Part shown: positions 50,218 through 59,602 of the stretch, one piece after another | Layout: every line of letters begins with the position of its first letter | Position numbering within the stretch: the stretch's first letter is position 1 | Assembly (NCBI GenBank): GCA_965116765.1 | Contig: OZ220718.1 | Location: forward strand, 3,286,001 to 3,350,000 | Length of the DNA: 64,000 bases | Source: JAJEEA01 sp965116765 | Lineage (GTDB): Bacteria > Acidobacteriota > Vicinamibacteria > Vicinamibacterales > UBA8438 | Direction: 5' to 3' | Program-made: the position numbers and the translations under genes | Notes under the pieces: model-generated | Told to the model about the DNA's origin: nothing | Seen by the model: the letters and a program-made list of their open reading frames with translations, nothing else | The model's database searches: none

Positions 50218-51561
50218 CTACACCCCCGTCAGCGGACCGGTGCTGTCGGAGATGCGGTCCACCTTGACCCCGACCTTCTCGAGCAGGGTGAGCCCGAGGT
50301 TCATGAACGGGGTGTGCAGGTCGTAGACGAGGTGGCGGTTGCCGGCGAGCCGGCCGCAGCCGCCGCCCATGAGGGTGATGGGCAGGTTGTAGGGCGTGTG
50401 CTGGTCGCCGTCGCCCATGCCGGCGCCGTGCAGCAGGATGGCGTGGTCGAGCAGGGTGCCGTCGCCGTCGGGAGCGGCGGCCATCTTCTCGACGAGCCGG
50501 GCGAAGAGCTGCATCTGGTACTGGCTGATCTTCGTGTACTGGGTGATGTTGTGCGGATCCTGCTGGTGGTGCGAGACGGTGTGGTGCGCCTCGGGGACGC
50601 CGATGTTGGGATAGGTGCGGCCGCTGGTCTCGCGGGCCATCTGCATGCAGCTCACGCGGGTGACGTCGGCCTGGAACGCGAGGACGAGCATGTCGTGCAG
50701 CAGGCCGACGTGCTCCTCGTAGTCGTCGGGGACGCCGGCGGGCTGGTCGACGGCGGGCAGCGGGGTCGAGGCCTGGTTGGCCTCGGTGCGCTGGATGCGC
50801 CGCTCGATCTCGCGGATGGACTGCAGGTACTCGCCGACGGTGGCGCGGTCCTGGGCGCCCACCTTCTTCTCGAGGCGGTGGATGCTGTCGCCGACCGAGT
50901 CGAGGATGCTGCGGTCGGTGCGCATCTGGGCCAGCCGGGCCTCGACGCTGCCGCCGTCGCCGAACAGGCGCTGGAAGACGACGCGGGGGTCGCGCTCGTG
51001 GGGCAGCGGGGTCGTGGGGGTGAGCCACGAGGTCGAGTTGCGGTAGGCGCAGCTGTAGCCGTTCTCGCAGTTGCCCACCTGGTAGTTCGACTCGGTGGTG
51101 AGCTCGAGCGAGCGCAGGGCGGTGTCGGCCCCGAGCTGGTCGGCGGCGTACTGGTCGATGGTCTTGCCGGCGCGGATGTCGGCCCCCTCGGTGCGCTTGG
51201 GGAGGATGCCGTTGAGCCAGCCGCCGTGGGCGCGGGTGTGCACGCCGCCGCCCTCGTTGGGGCTGACGACGCCCGAGTTGCTGAGCCCGGTGACGATGGT
51301 CATCCGGTCGCGGTACTGCGCGAGGGGCTGCAGCACGGGGGTCAGGTCGAAGCCCGTCCCGCCCGCGCCCTCGGGGTGGAAGCTGCGGGGGAGGATGCCG
51401 TTGGGCACGTAGAAGAACGCCAGCCGGGGCACCGGCGCCGTCACCTGTCGGGCCGCGGCCGAGAGCGCGGGCACCATGGCGTCGAGCAGGGGCAGGGCGA
51501 CGGTGGCCCCGAGGCCGCGCAGCACGGTGCGCCGGGACAGCGACTTCTGGGTGACGATCAT
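50218..51561 (-). CDS. DUF1552 domain protein, Tat-exported
   Basis: The 447 residues open with a Tat signal (SLSRRTVLRGLGATVALPLLDAMVPA). The body has the DUF1552 pattern: LAFFYVPNGILP, MTIVTGLSN, GGVHTRAHGGWL, KTIDQYAAD, SLELTTES, VFQRLFGDGG, LHGAGMGDGDQHTPYNLP. GAGGAG precedes the ATG, and the start overlaps the stop of the DUF1592 gene by ATGA, so the two are translationally coupled. DUF1552 and DUF1592-type genes are paired throughout Planctomycetes and Acidobacteria and are thought to act in extracellular or periplasmic substrate oxidation; the chemistry is not established. Confidence 0.92.
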   Translation of the reverse strand: MIVTQKSLSRRTVLRGLGATVALPLLDAMVPALSAAARQVTAPVPRLAFFYVPNGILPRSFHPEGAGGTGFDLTPVLQPLAQYRDRMTIVTGLSNSGVVSPNEGGGVHTRAHGGWLNGILPKRTEGADIRAGKTIDQYAADQLGADTALRSLELTTESNYQVGNCENGYSCAYRNSTSWLTPTTPLPHERDPRVVFQRLFGDGGSVEARLAQMRTDRSILDSVGDSIHRLEKKVGAQDRATVGEYLQSIREIERRIQRTEANQASTPLPAVDQPAGVPDDYEEHVGLLHDMLVLAFQADVTRVSCMQMARETSGRTYPNIGVPEAHHTVSHHQQDPHNITQYTKISQYQMQLFARLVEKMAAAPDGDGTLLDHAILLHGAGMGDGDQHTPYNLPITLMGGGCGRLAGNRHLVYDLHTPFMNLGLTLLEKVGVKVDRISDSTGPLTGV

Positions 51562-54084
51562 GACTGCGATCTCCTCATCAGGAACGGGTCACTGGTGACG
51601 ATGCCGAGCACCACGCTCTGGAACCGGTAGTCGTCGGCCGCCGCCTCGCGCACGATGCGGCGCAGCGTGGGCATGTCGTAGTGATCGAGGCCGCGGCCGA
51701 GGGCATAGGTCATGAGCTTCTCGGTCACGGTGGTCACGAACTGCCGGGGGTCGCGGGCCAGCGCGTCGCGCATCTCGGCGACGCCGTCGAAGGCGCGGCC
51801 GTCGGGCAGGACCCCGGACGGGTCGATGGGGTTGAACGACTCGTCGACGACGCGCCACCGGCCGATGGCGTCGAAGTTCTCGAGGGCGAAGCCGGTGGGG
51901 TCGATCATGGCGTGGCACGCCGAGCACGCGGGGTTGGCGCGGTGGGCCTCGAGCCGCGCCCGCACCGTGGGCCGCCTGGCCTGCGTCCGCTGGTCGTTCA
52001 GGGCCGGGATGTTGGGCGGCGGGTCGGGCGGCGGGGTGCCGAGCAGGTTGTCGAGGATCCACTTGCCCCGCAGCACCGGCGAGGTGCGGATGGCGTGCGA
52101 CGTCAGGGTCAGCACGCTGCCGTGCCCGAGGATGCCGCGCCGGGGGCTGTCGGCGGGCAGCTCGACGCGCCGGAAGCGGCTGCCGGCGACCCCGGCGATG
52201 CCGTAGTGCTCGGCCAGCCGCTCGTCGAGGAACGTGTAGCCGGCGGTGAGCAGCTCGACGACGCTGCGGTCGTCGCGCACGATGCTGTCGACGAAGAGCC
52301 GGGTCTCGCGCAGCATGCTCTGGCGCAGCGACTCGTCGAAGGCGACCGAGAAGGGGTCGCCGGGCCGCACCGTGGTCTCGAGGTTGCGGAGCTGCAGCCA
52401 CTGGGCCGCGAAGTTGGTGGTGAGGGTCTCGGAGCGCGGGTCGGCGACCATGCGCCGCACCTGCCGCTCGAGCTCGCCGGGGTCGCGCAGGCGGCCGGCC
52501 TCGGCCGCCGCGAGGAGCTCGTCGTCGGGGATGCTGCTCCAGAGGAAGAACGAGAGCCGCGACGCGAGGTCGAGGTCGGCCACCGGGTACGGCGCGCCGG
52601 GCGCGGCGCCCTCGGGGTCGGCCTCGATGCGGTAGAGGAACTCGGGGCTGACGAGGAGGCGCCGGATGGCGAGCTCCACCCCGTCGTCGAAGCCGCCGGC
52701 GGCCCGGCCCTGCCGGTAGAAGTCGAGCAGCACCGCGAGCTCGTCGTCCGACACGGGGCGGCGGTAGCCGCGACAGGATCTCGCGGGCGCACGCGGCCTC
52801 GTCGGCCGCCGGCGACAGGATCTCGCGGGCGCACGCGGCGGCGAGGTCGGCGGCCGCACCGGCAGCGGGGTCGGCGGCCGTCCCGGCGGCGGGGTCGGCG
52901 GCGACGGGTCGGCACGTGAAGATGCGCTGGCGCGACGGGGTGTCGGCGGCCCCGGCCGCGTCGTAGGGCCCGGTGACGGTGACGCTCTGCACGAACGGCT
53001 GCGCGCCCGCGAGGCCGCCGGCGTTGCCGGCCACCCGCGGGTTGGGGAACGGCTCGCGGACCTGCTCGACGAGGGCCGACGGCTGCTTGTAGAAGGTGAC
53101 CCCGACCTCGCGGGGGCCGGCCGCCACGTCGAGGCGGAAGTCGATGGTCGACGCCTGCGCGTAGGGGTTGTCGGCCGCCCCGTCGGCGGGCGGGCCGAGG
53201 GTGAACAGCTCGACCGGCTCGCCGTCGACGGTGACCTCGAGGTCGTGGGCCTCGCGCAGCCGCCGGGTGCCGGCGAGCTGGATGCGGAAGTCGTAGCCCG
53301 CGTCCTGCGGGAAGAGGTGCTCGATGTACAGGCCGCCACGGGTGCCGAAGGGCAGCGCCTCGACCCGGGCGTGCTGCGACAGGTCCTGGGCCGCCTCGTA
53401 GGTGTCGGCGGACATGGCCGGGGGCGGGCTGCCCACCGCGAGCCGCGCGATGGTGCGGGCGGCGGCGAGGTAGCGCTCCATGAGCGCCTGCGACATGCGG
53501 AGGATGCCGCCGATGTTGTCGAAGCCGAAGCTCGAGTCGTCGGCGGGGAGGAAGTCGTCGGCGTCGAGGTCGACGGCCAGCAGGTCGCGCACGGCGTTGC
53601 GGTACTCGGTGCGGTTGAGGCGGTGGAAGGTGGCGGTGCGCCCGGGGTCGCGGGTGGCGGCCCAGTTGGCGTCGAGCTCGCCCTCGAGCCAGTCGAGGAA
53701 GCCGTCGAGGTCGGCGGGCGCGGGCCGGGGCCGCCCGGCCGGGGGCATGACGCCGCCCCGCAGCTTGCGGACGACCCGCTCCCACTCGGCCGCGTGGCCG
53801 CCGACGTCGGCGAGGTCGAGGGTGTCGAGGGTCAGCCCCACCGCGCGGAGCTGCCCCACGAGCGGCGACGCGGGGCGCCCCTCGCCGTTCACCGTGCGCT
53901 CGTTGTGGCAGGTGACGCAGTAGCGGTCGAGCAGGGCGCGGCGGGCGGCGGCGTCGGTCGAGGCCTCGGGGACGGCGGAGGCCGCGCCGGGGGCCGAGGG
54001 GGCCTGCCCGGCCCGCGCACCCCCGGCCGCGAGGCCGGCGACGAGCACCGCGGCGACGAACGGCACGAGACAGGTCTTCGGCAT
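51558..54084 (-). CDS. DUF1587/1592/1588/1585 cytochrome-type secreted protein, with a duplication frameshift
   Basis: The signal (LVPFVAAVLVAGLAAGGARA) is followed by a haem-type motif (YCVTCHNE) and then the family series: GGVMPPAGRPRP, FHRLNRTEYRNAVRDLL, DNIGGILRMSQALMERY, YRRPVSDDELAVLLDFYRQG, SRLSFFLWSSIPDDELL, SPVLRGKWILDNLLGTPPPDP, ACSACHAMIDPTGFALENFD, RFQSVVLGIVTSDPFLMR. A frame change occurs near 52770. There CAREILS is duplicated (ACAREILSPAADEAACAREILS), and the segment normally between it and YRRPVSDDEL is lost. The upstream frame and the downstream frame are otherwise intact. It is coupled to the DUF1552 gene. The start is uncertain: Met at 54084 is preferred for the signal, although the frame opens at 54168. 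Confidence 0.82.
52765..52905 (-). repeat. Tandem micro-duplications at the frameshift in the DUF1592 gene
   Basis: GCGACAGGATCTCGCGGGCG (plus strand) occurs twice about 40 bp apart. Next to it GCGGGGTCGGCGGC-type units repeat and encode ADPAAG(T/A)AAD. The normal coding sequence between the duplicated parts is missing or out of frame. Confidence 0.65.
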
Positions 54085-54185
54085 GATGTCGTCGGGGACG
54101 GAGCCGGGCCGCGAGACGCACCGGTACCCCAGAGGGCGCATGCTAGTATGCGATAGGAGCGCTGTCAACGGACGGCGGAACCGAC

Positions 54186-54836
54186 ATGACCCTCACCCGA
54201 CGATCGATCATCCGCGGCGCGGGCGCGGCCGGCTCGCTGCTGCTGGTGGGCGGGCTGCCGGTGTGGGCCCGGGGAGAGCAGCCGCCGGGCGAGCCGGCCC
54301 CGCCCGACTACGTGCGCCTGTCGTCGGCGCTGCTGGGCGTCGACGCGGCGCGGCTCGAGCCGGAGGCCCGGCCCGGCGACGTCCCCCTCGCCGACGCCTT
54401 CCACGCCCTGTGCCTCGAGGCGGCGCCCGACGCGACGGCGGCGCTGCTGTCGGCCTGGCGGGAGGCGGCGCCGCCGCCGGGGGCCGCGGGGCCGGACATG
54501 GAGGCCGCGGCCGGGAGCCTGCTCGTGGGCGGAGGGCGCCCGCGGGAGGACGGGGTCGGCGCCCTGGCCCGGCTGACGATGCTGATGTGGCTCTACGGCG
54601 TGTGGTACGGCGGGACGGAGACGGGGCGGATGTCCGACTCGGCCGCGGTCATCGGCCCCGACCACCGCACCGACCTCGTCGTGTCCGTGCGCGCCTACCG
54701 CAACGGCTGGATCTGGCGCCTCGCCCAGGCGCGGCCGATGGGGGTGGCGGGCGCGCCGGGATCGTGGGCCGAGGCCCCGGCGCGCCTCGGCGCGTTCCTC
54801 GACGGCGGCGCCGTAGAGGACGCCCCGGCGCCGTAG
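54186..54836 (+). CDS. Tat-exported small subunit of a GMC-type dehydrogenase
   Basis: The 216 residues start with a Tat signal (TRRSIIRGAGAAGSLLLVGG). The rest matches the small (gamma) subunit type of membrane-bound sugar or alcohol dehydrogenases: DYVRLSSALLGVDAARL, ADAFHALCLEA, LARLTMLMWLYGVWYGG and NGWIWRLAQARPMG. It escorts the FAD-containing large subunit encoded just downstream to the periplasm. The usual two-gene order (small then large) is kept. It is divergent from the DUF1592 gene. Confidence 0.82.
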   Translation: MTLTRRSIIRGAGAAGSLLLVGGLPVWARGEQPPGEPAPPDYVRLSSALLGVDAARLEPEARPGDVPLADAFHALCLEAAPDATAALLSAWREAAPPPGAAGPDMEAAAGSLLVGGGRPREDGVGALARLTMLMWLYGVWYGGTETGRMSDSAAVIGPDHRTDLVVSVRAYRNGWIWRLAQARPMGVAGAPGSWAEAPARLGAFLDGGAVEDAPAP

Positions 54837-55040
54837 AACGGCCGCGGACGCCCGGCGGGTCGGCAGGCGGTCGCCCCCCGGCGGGGCCGAAGGCGGCGAC
54901 GGGCGGGCCGGCGACGACCGGCGGCCAGCGGACACCGAGTAGAACGGCGCGGACGCCCGGCGGGTCGGCAGGCGGTCGCCCCCCGGCGGGGCCGAAGGCG
55001 GCGACGGGCGGGCCGGCGACGACCGGCGGCCAGCGGACAC
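54833..55040 (+). repeat. Two tandem copies of the 105-bp spacer between the small and large subunit genes
   Basis: A block starting at the small subunit's stop (TAGAACGG, then GGACGCCCGGCGGGTCGGC) repeats once at an offset of 105 bp (54846 and 54951). The copies are nearly identical, and the second ends just before the large-subunit ATG. Confidence 0.8.
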
Positions 55041-55049
55041 CGATTTCCC

Positions 55050-56881
55050 ATGCAGGAGACGCGGACGCCGCGCTACGACGTGGCCATCGTGGGGTCGGGC
55101 TTCGCGGGCGCCAACATGGCCCTGCTGCTGGCCCGGGCGGGGCGGCGGGTGCTGGTGCTCGAGGCGGGGCCGGGGCTCGACGCCCTGCACCGCGACCACG
55201 TCGAGCGCTACGTGCTCGCCACCTTCAAGTCGCCGTCGGCGCCCTACCCGCCCGACGCGGGGGCGCTGGAACCGAGCCGCACCAACGCGCCGCGGCCGAC
55301 CATCGAGGCCCTGGTGGCGGCGTGGGACGACCCCGCCCGCTCGTACTTCGAGCACGCCCCGGGCTCGCTGCCCTTCGCCAGCACCTACGAGCGCCTCGCC
55401 GGGGGCACCGGCAACCACTGGATGGGCACCGCCGTCCGCATGGACGGGGCCGACTTCCGACTGCGCTCGGCCTACGGCCGCGGCCTCGACTGGCCGCTGG
55501 GCTACGACGACCTCGAGCCGTACTACGGGCAGGCCGAGCACCTGATTGGAGTGGCCGCCGACCGGACCGAGCAGGAGGCGGTGAACGGCGTCGCCTACGG
55601 GGCGGGCTACGCCTACCCGATGGGACCCATAGCGCCGTCGTACGGCGACCGGGTGGTGGCGGCGCGCCTCGACGGGGCGGCGCTGGCCGACGACTCCCCC
55701 GCCCCGGCGCGGCTGACCTCGACCCCGGCCGGCCGCAACTCGGCCCCCTACGGGAACCGGGGCCCCTGCCGCGGCAGCACGAGCTGCGTGCCCATCTGCC
55801 CGGTGCGGGCCAAGTACGACCCGCGGGGGACGCTGCGCGAGGCGATGGCCACGGGCCGGGTCGAGCTGCTCGCCCGCGCCGTCGTCGACCACGTGCGCGT
55901 CGACGAGGGGGGGCGGGTGACCGGCCTCCACTACCTGCGCTACGAGGACGACGGGGCGCCCGCCGCCACCGGGCGGACCGGCGAGGGGGTGGCCGAGGCC
56001 GACGTCTACGTGCTCGCCGCCCACGCCGTCGAGAACGCCCGCATCCTGCTGAACACCGGGCGGGTGACGGGCCGCGCCGCCGCCAACTCGTCGGGGCTGG
56101 TGGGGCGCCACCTGATGGACCACCCGGTGTACCTCGCGTGGGGCCTGATGCCGCCGGACACGCCGGTCTACCCCTACCGCGGACCGCTGTCGACGTCGGG
56201 GGTCGAGACCCTGCGCGACGGCCCCTTCCGGCGCCGCCGGGCGGCGTGGCGCATGGAGGTGGGCAACACGGGGTGGAACTGGCCCATCGGCGACCCCTGG
56301 GTGACGGGGGTCGACTTCGCCTACGGGAGCGACGAGAGCGGGACCAACCCGGGGGGGCGGGTGCTCGCGGGCCGGTCCTACGCCCGCGCCGTCAACGACC
56401 GGCTGACGCGCCAGGCGCGCATCGCGTTCCTCGTCGAGCAGGAGGCGGACCCGTCGAACCGGGTCGAGCTGTCGGACACCTGGACCGACAACCTCGGCAT
56501 TCCCCGGCCGCGCATCACCTGGGGGGTGTCGGACTACGTGCGGGCGGGCTTCGCGTCGGCGCGCGAGGCGTCGGCCCGCGTCTGGGCGCGCCTGGGGGCG
56601 GCCGAGCACACCGATGACCCGCGAGGGGCGCACCGAACGCGTTCCGCCACGACGGGCAGACCTACAACTACCAGGGCGGGGGCCACCTGTGCGGCACCCA
56701 CGTCATGGGCTCGGCCCCCGGCCGCTCGGTGGTGAACGACCGGCAGCGCACGTGGGACCACCCCAACCTCTACCTCGCGGGATGCGGGTCGATGCCCAGC
56801 GTCGGCACCCAGAACCCGACCCTGACCATGCTCGCCGTCTCGTGCCGAACGGTGGACGACATCCTCGGGCGGCTGGCGTAG
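55050..56881 (+). CDS. GMC-family FAD-dependent dehydrogenase, large subunit, apparently frameshifted
   Basis: The protein begins RYDVAIVGSGFAGANMALLLA (Rossmann FAD motif). The family pattern continues: ERLAGGTGNHWMGTAVRMD, DWPLGYDDLEPYYGQAE, PYGNRGPCRGSTSCVPICPV, AHAVENARILLNT, GLVGRHLMDH. Its frame runs to 56735. The natural C-terminus is in another frame from about 56635: NAFRHDGQTYNYQGGGHLCG, VNDRQRTWDHPNLYLAGCGS, NPTLTMLAVSCRTVDDILG, stop at 56881. The C-terminal half holds the catalytic His/Asn region of GMC enzymes, so the sequenced form would be dead unless the shift is an error. The small subunit is directly upstream. Two echo copies of the C-terminus follow. Confidence 0.85.
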
Positions 56882-57050
56882 GCGGCGTGCCGAACGGTGG
56901 ACGACATCCTGGGGCGGCTGGCGTAGGCGGCGTGCGGGTACCTCGCGGGCTGCGGGTCGATGCCCGGCGTCGGCACCCGGCACCCGACCCTGACCATGCT
57001 CGCCGTCTCGTGCCGAACCGTCGGCGACATCCTGGCCCGGTTGGCGTAGG
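56882..57050 (+). repeat. Two in-frame echoes of the GMC C-terminus after its stop codon
   Basis: After the TAG at 56879-56881 the same frame reads AACRTVDDILGRLA and TAG. It then reads AACGYLAGCGSMPGVGTRHP, TLTMLAVSCRTVGDILARLA and TAG at about 57048. The first echo is nearly identical to the gene end; the second is longer and more diverged. Each unit ends in LA plus an amber stop followed by GCGG. Confidence 0.85.
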
Positions 57051-57083
57051 CGGTGTGCGGGACAGGGTGTGAAAGGGGGGAGG

Positions 57084-57507
57084 CTACTCGCCGGGCGCCG
57101 GAGCCGCCGGCTGGACCGCCGCCTCGACCGCTCGCAGCCTGTCGTCGTGCGCGCGCAGCGTGTTCTCGACGGCGTCCAGCCTGTCCAGCCTGTTCTCGAC
57201 GGCGTCCAGCCTCGACGGCGTCCAGCCTGTTCTCGACGGCGTCCAGCCTGTTCTCGACGAAGCGCAGTCTGGTCTCGACGTTGCCGAGCGCGAGCTCGAC
57301 GGCGCGCAGCCGATCGTCGATGCGGCGCAGGTCGGTGCGAAGCTGGGTCATCTGGTAGACGACGTCGGCGCGGAGATCGTCGAAACGCCGCTCCAGGCCG
57401 TCCGTCTTCATCCAGAGCAGGCCGGCGACCACCAGGACGGTGGCGATGATCCACCTCGCGTCGTGGCCGGGCAGCCTCCCCGCGAGCGCCTTCGAGTCGT
57501 CGGACAT
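57084..57507 (-). CDS. Small membrane-anchored coiled-coil protein, frame broken by a 5-bp deletion
   Basis: Met at 57507. The N-terminal part has a TM helix (ARWIIATVLVVAGLLWM) followed by a coiled coil (RFDDLRADVVYQMTQLRTDL, RRIDDRLRAVELALGNVETR) and then NRLDAVE heptads encoded by 21-bp repeats. Near 57212 one repeat lacks 5 bp (TGTTC on the plus strand). This changes frame, so the intended end (NTLRAHDDRLRAVEAAV, PAAPAPGE, stop 57084) is in the next frame. It is of the same type as the proteins at 39751-40164 and 40200-40373. The repeat array itself invites slippage. Confidence 0.6.
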
Positions 57508-57826
57508 GGCATCAACAATAACACAAGCGTGCTGCGGAAACCACGGGAGCGCTGCCCGCTGACGCAACACGGGGTTCGGGCTGCGGCGACGGTACCGGCG
57601 GCGACGGCTCGGGCCGGGTCGGCGGGCGACACAGGGGGGACGGCGTGCTCTTCGAGCCAAGCCGAGCTCGGGAGGCCGATAGCCTGCGACCGCGCGTGGT
57701 TCCGCGGCGTCTGCAACGACCTGCGGGCGGCGACGAGCGGGCCGCCGCGACCCTCGACCCCGTCGCGGTGAAGGCCGGCGGGGCGCCGGCGGCGCCGGCG
57801 GCCCGGGCTGCTGGCATAATCAGGTC

Positions 57827-59260
57827 GTGGGCATCGACGACGTCATCAACGGGGCGCTGCAGCCGCTGGCCGAGGCCGTGGCGGGGTTCATCTTCTTCCC
57901 GGTGCCGATATTCGGCGCCGACCTGCCGCTGGTGGTGGGGTGGCTGGTCGCCGGGGGGCTCTTCTTCACCGTCTACCTGGGGTTCATCAACGTCCGGGGG
58001 TTCGGCCACGCGGTGCGGGTGATCACCGGGCGCCTCGCCGACCCCGACGACCCCGGCGAGATATCGCAGTTCCAGGCCCTGACCACCGCGGTGTCGGGCA
58101 CCGTGGGCATCGGCAACATCGCGGGGGTGGCGGTGGCCATCTCGACCGGCGGCCCCGGCGCCACGTTCTGGCTCGTCGCGGCCGGGGTGCTCGGCATGTC
58201 GACGAAGTTCGCCGAGTGCACCCTCGGCGTCCTCTACCGGCGGACGGCGGCCGACGGCTCGGTGTCGGGCGGGCCCATGCACTACCTCGAGCGGGGGCTC
58301 GCCGAGCGGGGGCTGCCGGGGCTGGGGCGCGTCCTCGGCATCTTCTACGCGTGCACGATGGTGGTGGGCTGCCTGGGCATCGGCAACATGTTCCAGTCGA
58401 ACCAGGCGACGGCGATGTTCGTCGACCTGACCGGGGGCGAGGCGAGCCCCTTCGCGGGGGCGACCTGGCTCGTGGGCCTGGTCCTGGCGGGGCTGGTGGC
58501 GGTGGTCATCATCGGCGGCATCCGCTCGATCGCCAACACCACGGTGCGGCTGGTGCCGGGCATGGCCCTGCTCTACGTGGCCCTCGCCCTGCTCGTCCTC
58601 CTGCTGCAGGCCGACCGGCTGCCGGGCGCGGTGGCCGCCATCTGGCAGGGCGCGTTCGCCCCCGAGGGCGTCGCCGGGGGCATGCTCGGGGCGCTGGTCA
58701 TCGGGTTCCGCCGCGCCGCCTTCTCGAACGAGGCGGGCCTCGGCAGCGCCGCCATCGCCCACGCCACCGCCCGCACCCCGCGGCCGGTCAGCGAGGGGTT
58801 CGTGGGCCTGCTCGAGCCGTTCATCGACACCGTGGTCATCTGCACGATGACCGCGCTGGTCATCATCACCACCGTCTACGACCCCGCCCTCGCCGCCGCC
58901 GGCGTCAACGGCATCGAGCTGACCACCCGCGCCTTCGCCTCGGTGCTGCCGTGGTCGCCGGCACCCCTGGCGGTGGCCGCGATGCTCTTCGCCTACTCGA
59001 CGATGATCGCCTGGGCCTACTACGGCCTCAAGGCGTTCACCTACCTCGCCGGCGACGGGCGGAAGCAGGACATCGGCTTCAAGACGTTCTTCTGCCTCTT
59101 CGTCGTGGTCGGGGCCAGCCTCGACCTCGGCGCCCTCGTCGACCTCTCGGACGCCCTGGTGTTCGTCGTCGCCCTCCCCAACCTGCTCGGCCTCTACGTG
59201 ATGGCCCCGGTGGTCAAGCGCGAGCTGGCCGCCTACCGGCCGTTCCAGGAGGGGGGGTGA
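57827..59260 (+). CDS. Sodium:alanine/glycine symporter (AGCS family)
   Basis: A GTG at 57827 opens a 477-residue polytopic protein. Family marks are FFTVYLGFINVRGFGHAVRV, QALTTAVSGTVGIGNIAGVA, GPGATFWLVAAGVLGMSTKF, PMHYLERGL, RRAAFSNEAGLGSAAIAHA and STMIAWAYYGLKAFTYLAG. About 10-11 TM helices are visible. It should import small neutral amino acids with Na+. There is no strong Shine-Dalgarno sequence, so a start a few codons away is possible. It stands alone between opposite-strand genes. Confidence 0.93.
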   Translation: MGIDDVINGALQPLAEAVAGFIFFPVPIFGADLPLVVGWLVAGGLFFTVYLGFINVRGFGHAVRVITGRLADPDDPGEISQFQALTTAVSGTVGIGNIAGVAVAISTGGPGATFWLVAAGVLGMSTKFAECTLGVLYRRTAADGSVSGGPMHYLERGLAERGLPGLGRVLGIFYACTMVVGCLGIGNMFQSNQATAMFVDLTGGEASPFAGATWLVGLVLAGLVAVVIIGGIRSIANTTVRLVPGMALLYVALALLVLLLQADRLPGAVAAIWQGAFAPEGVAGGMLGALVIGFRRAAFSNEAGLGSAAIAHATARTPRPVSEGFVGLLEPFIDTVVICTMTALVIITTVYDPALAAAGVNGIELTTRAFASVLPWSPAPLAVAAMLFAYSTMIAWAYYGLKAFTYLAGDGRKQDIGFKTFFCLFVVVGASLDLGALVDLSDALVFVVALPNLLGLYVMAPVVKRELAAYRPFQEGG

Positions 59261-59602
59261 GGGGCGGCGGCTGGCCCGTGGATCGCCGCGTCAGCGGCCA
59301 GTCCTTTCCAGGATGCCCAGATCGAGCATGGCCCTCTGCAGGCTGACCTCGAACTCCTGAAACGACCTTGATCGTCCCAAGGCGTCCATCGACTGCCGCT
59401 GGGCGATGGCGGGCAGAAGCGCATCGCCGCGCGACCGACTCGATGACGCACGGCAGAAGAACCTCGAAGTACGAGTAGTCGGCCGGGGGCCCTCGCAGAA
59501 CAAGGCGTACGCCAGCGCCAGTCAGGCGGTCTCGACGTGCCGGAGAAGTGCCTCAGACCTCGGAGCGGGTGTTACAACGTCGGAAGCGACCACCGCCACC
59601 CC
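59261..59602. other. Intergenic region, possible eroded gene
   Basis: This 342-bp gap has one minus-strand frame with a helical end (SFQEFEVSLQRAMLDLGILE), too short and unsupported to call. I see no terminator or RNA in it. Confidence 0.4.

Noticed and set aside
56815..57050. GMC end plus diverged copy as the variable and template repeats of a diversity-generating retroelement
   Set aside because: The differences are not restricted to adenines, no reverse transcriptase gene is in the window, and copies lie in tandem with stop codons.
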